Source of the DNA: a virus
Length of the DNA stretch: 24,845 nt
Reading direction: 5' to 3' (one strand)
Virus record (IMG/VR): IMGVR_UViG_3300028228_000502
Span: 1-24,845 of that record
Part shown: positions 24,845 through 24,845 of the stretch, piece after piece
Layout of the letters: every line of letters starts with the position of its first letter
Position numbering within the stretch: position 1 is the first letter of the stretch
The notes under the pieces: generated by a model
What the model was told of the DNA's origin: nothing
Seen by the model: only the letters and a program-made list of their open reading frames with translations
Databases searched by the model: none
Made by a program: the position numbers and the translations under genes

Positions 24845-24845
24845 C

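Noticed and set aside
1-24845. tRNA genes or a tRNA-type attachment site
   Set aside because: None seen on reading both strands. A Mu-like phage would not need one, as it inserts by transposition.

Overview
The window carries the late (packaging, head, tail) region of a Mu-like transposable siphovirus, most likely an integrated prophage, plus about 0.5 kb of host DNA at the right end. All phage genes are on the + strand and tightly packed, often joined by ATGA or TGATG overlaps. The only convincing minus-strand coding signal is the C-terminal part of a sulfatase at the right edge. A GC-rich genome, a sulfatase in the flank and several short intergenic repeats point to a Verrucomicrobiota (Opitutia-like) host. 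This is an inference, not proven by the sequence. Transposase, repressor and other early genes would lie left of base 1.

Layout: 1-543 holds the end of a small coiled-coil gene and a winged-helix gene in the Mu gp25/gp26 positions. 544-856 is a non-coding insert with two hairpins. 857-4715 is the packaging and portal block (DUF3486 small terminase, large terminase, DUF935 portal). 4780-7410 is the capsid block (protease/scaffold, decoration protein, major capsid), with hairpin terminators after the protease and capsid genes. 7504-11197 holds connector, minor head and tail tube genes. 11246-14490 is a fiber or adhesion block containing two genes with Sec signal peptides and one AT-richer, mosaic fiber. 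14529-18220 holds the tail assembly chaperone pair, with a -1 slippery site, and the tape measure. 18220-23830 is a gene-transfer-agent-like tail tip (DUF2163/BR0599 hub, NlpC/P60 peptidase, large tip protein with fibronectin-type domains). 23836-24249 is a last small gene, followed by the presumed right phage end.

How the genes work together: the terminases and portal package DNA into a capsid built by the protease, scaffold, decoration and capsid proteins. The connector and terminator proteins join this head to a long non-contractile tail, since no sheath gene is seen. Tail length is set by the tape measure with its chaperones. The hub, peptidase and tip protein recognise the cell and open its wall.

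The most striking property of the window is that many large genes are broken by single-base length changes, nearly all in runs of the same base, with the correct protein continuing at once in another frame. I found 13 such places outside a worse stretch in the tape measure (about 17340-17670). There are almost no other lesions. This looks more like homopolymer sequencing error than gene decay, so the broken genes are annotated here as single genes. One shift, at 14894-14900, is different and is probably a true programmed frameshift.
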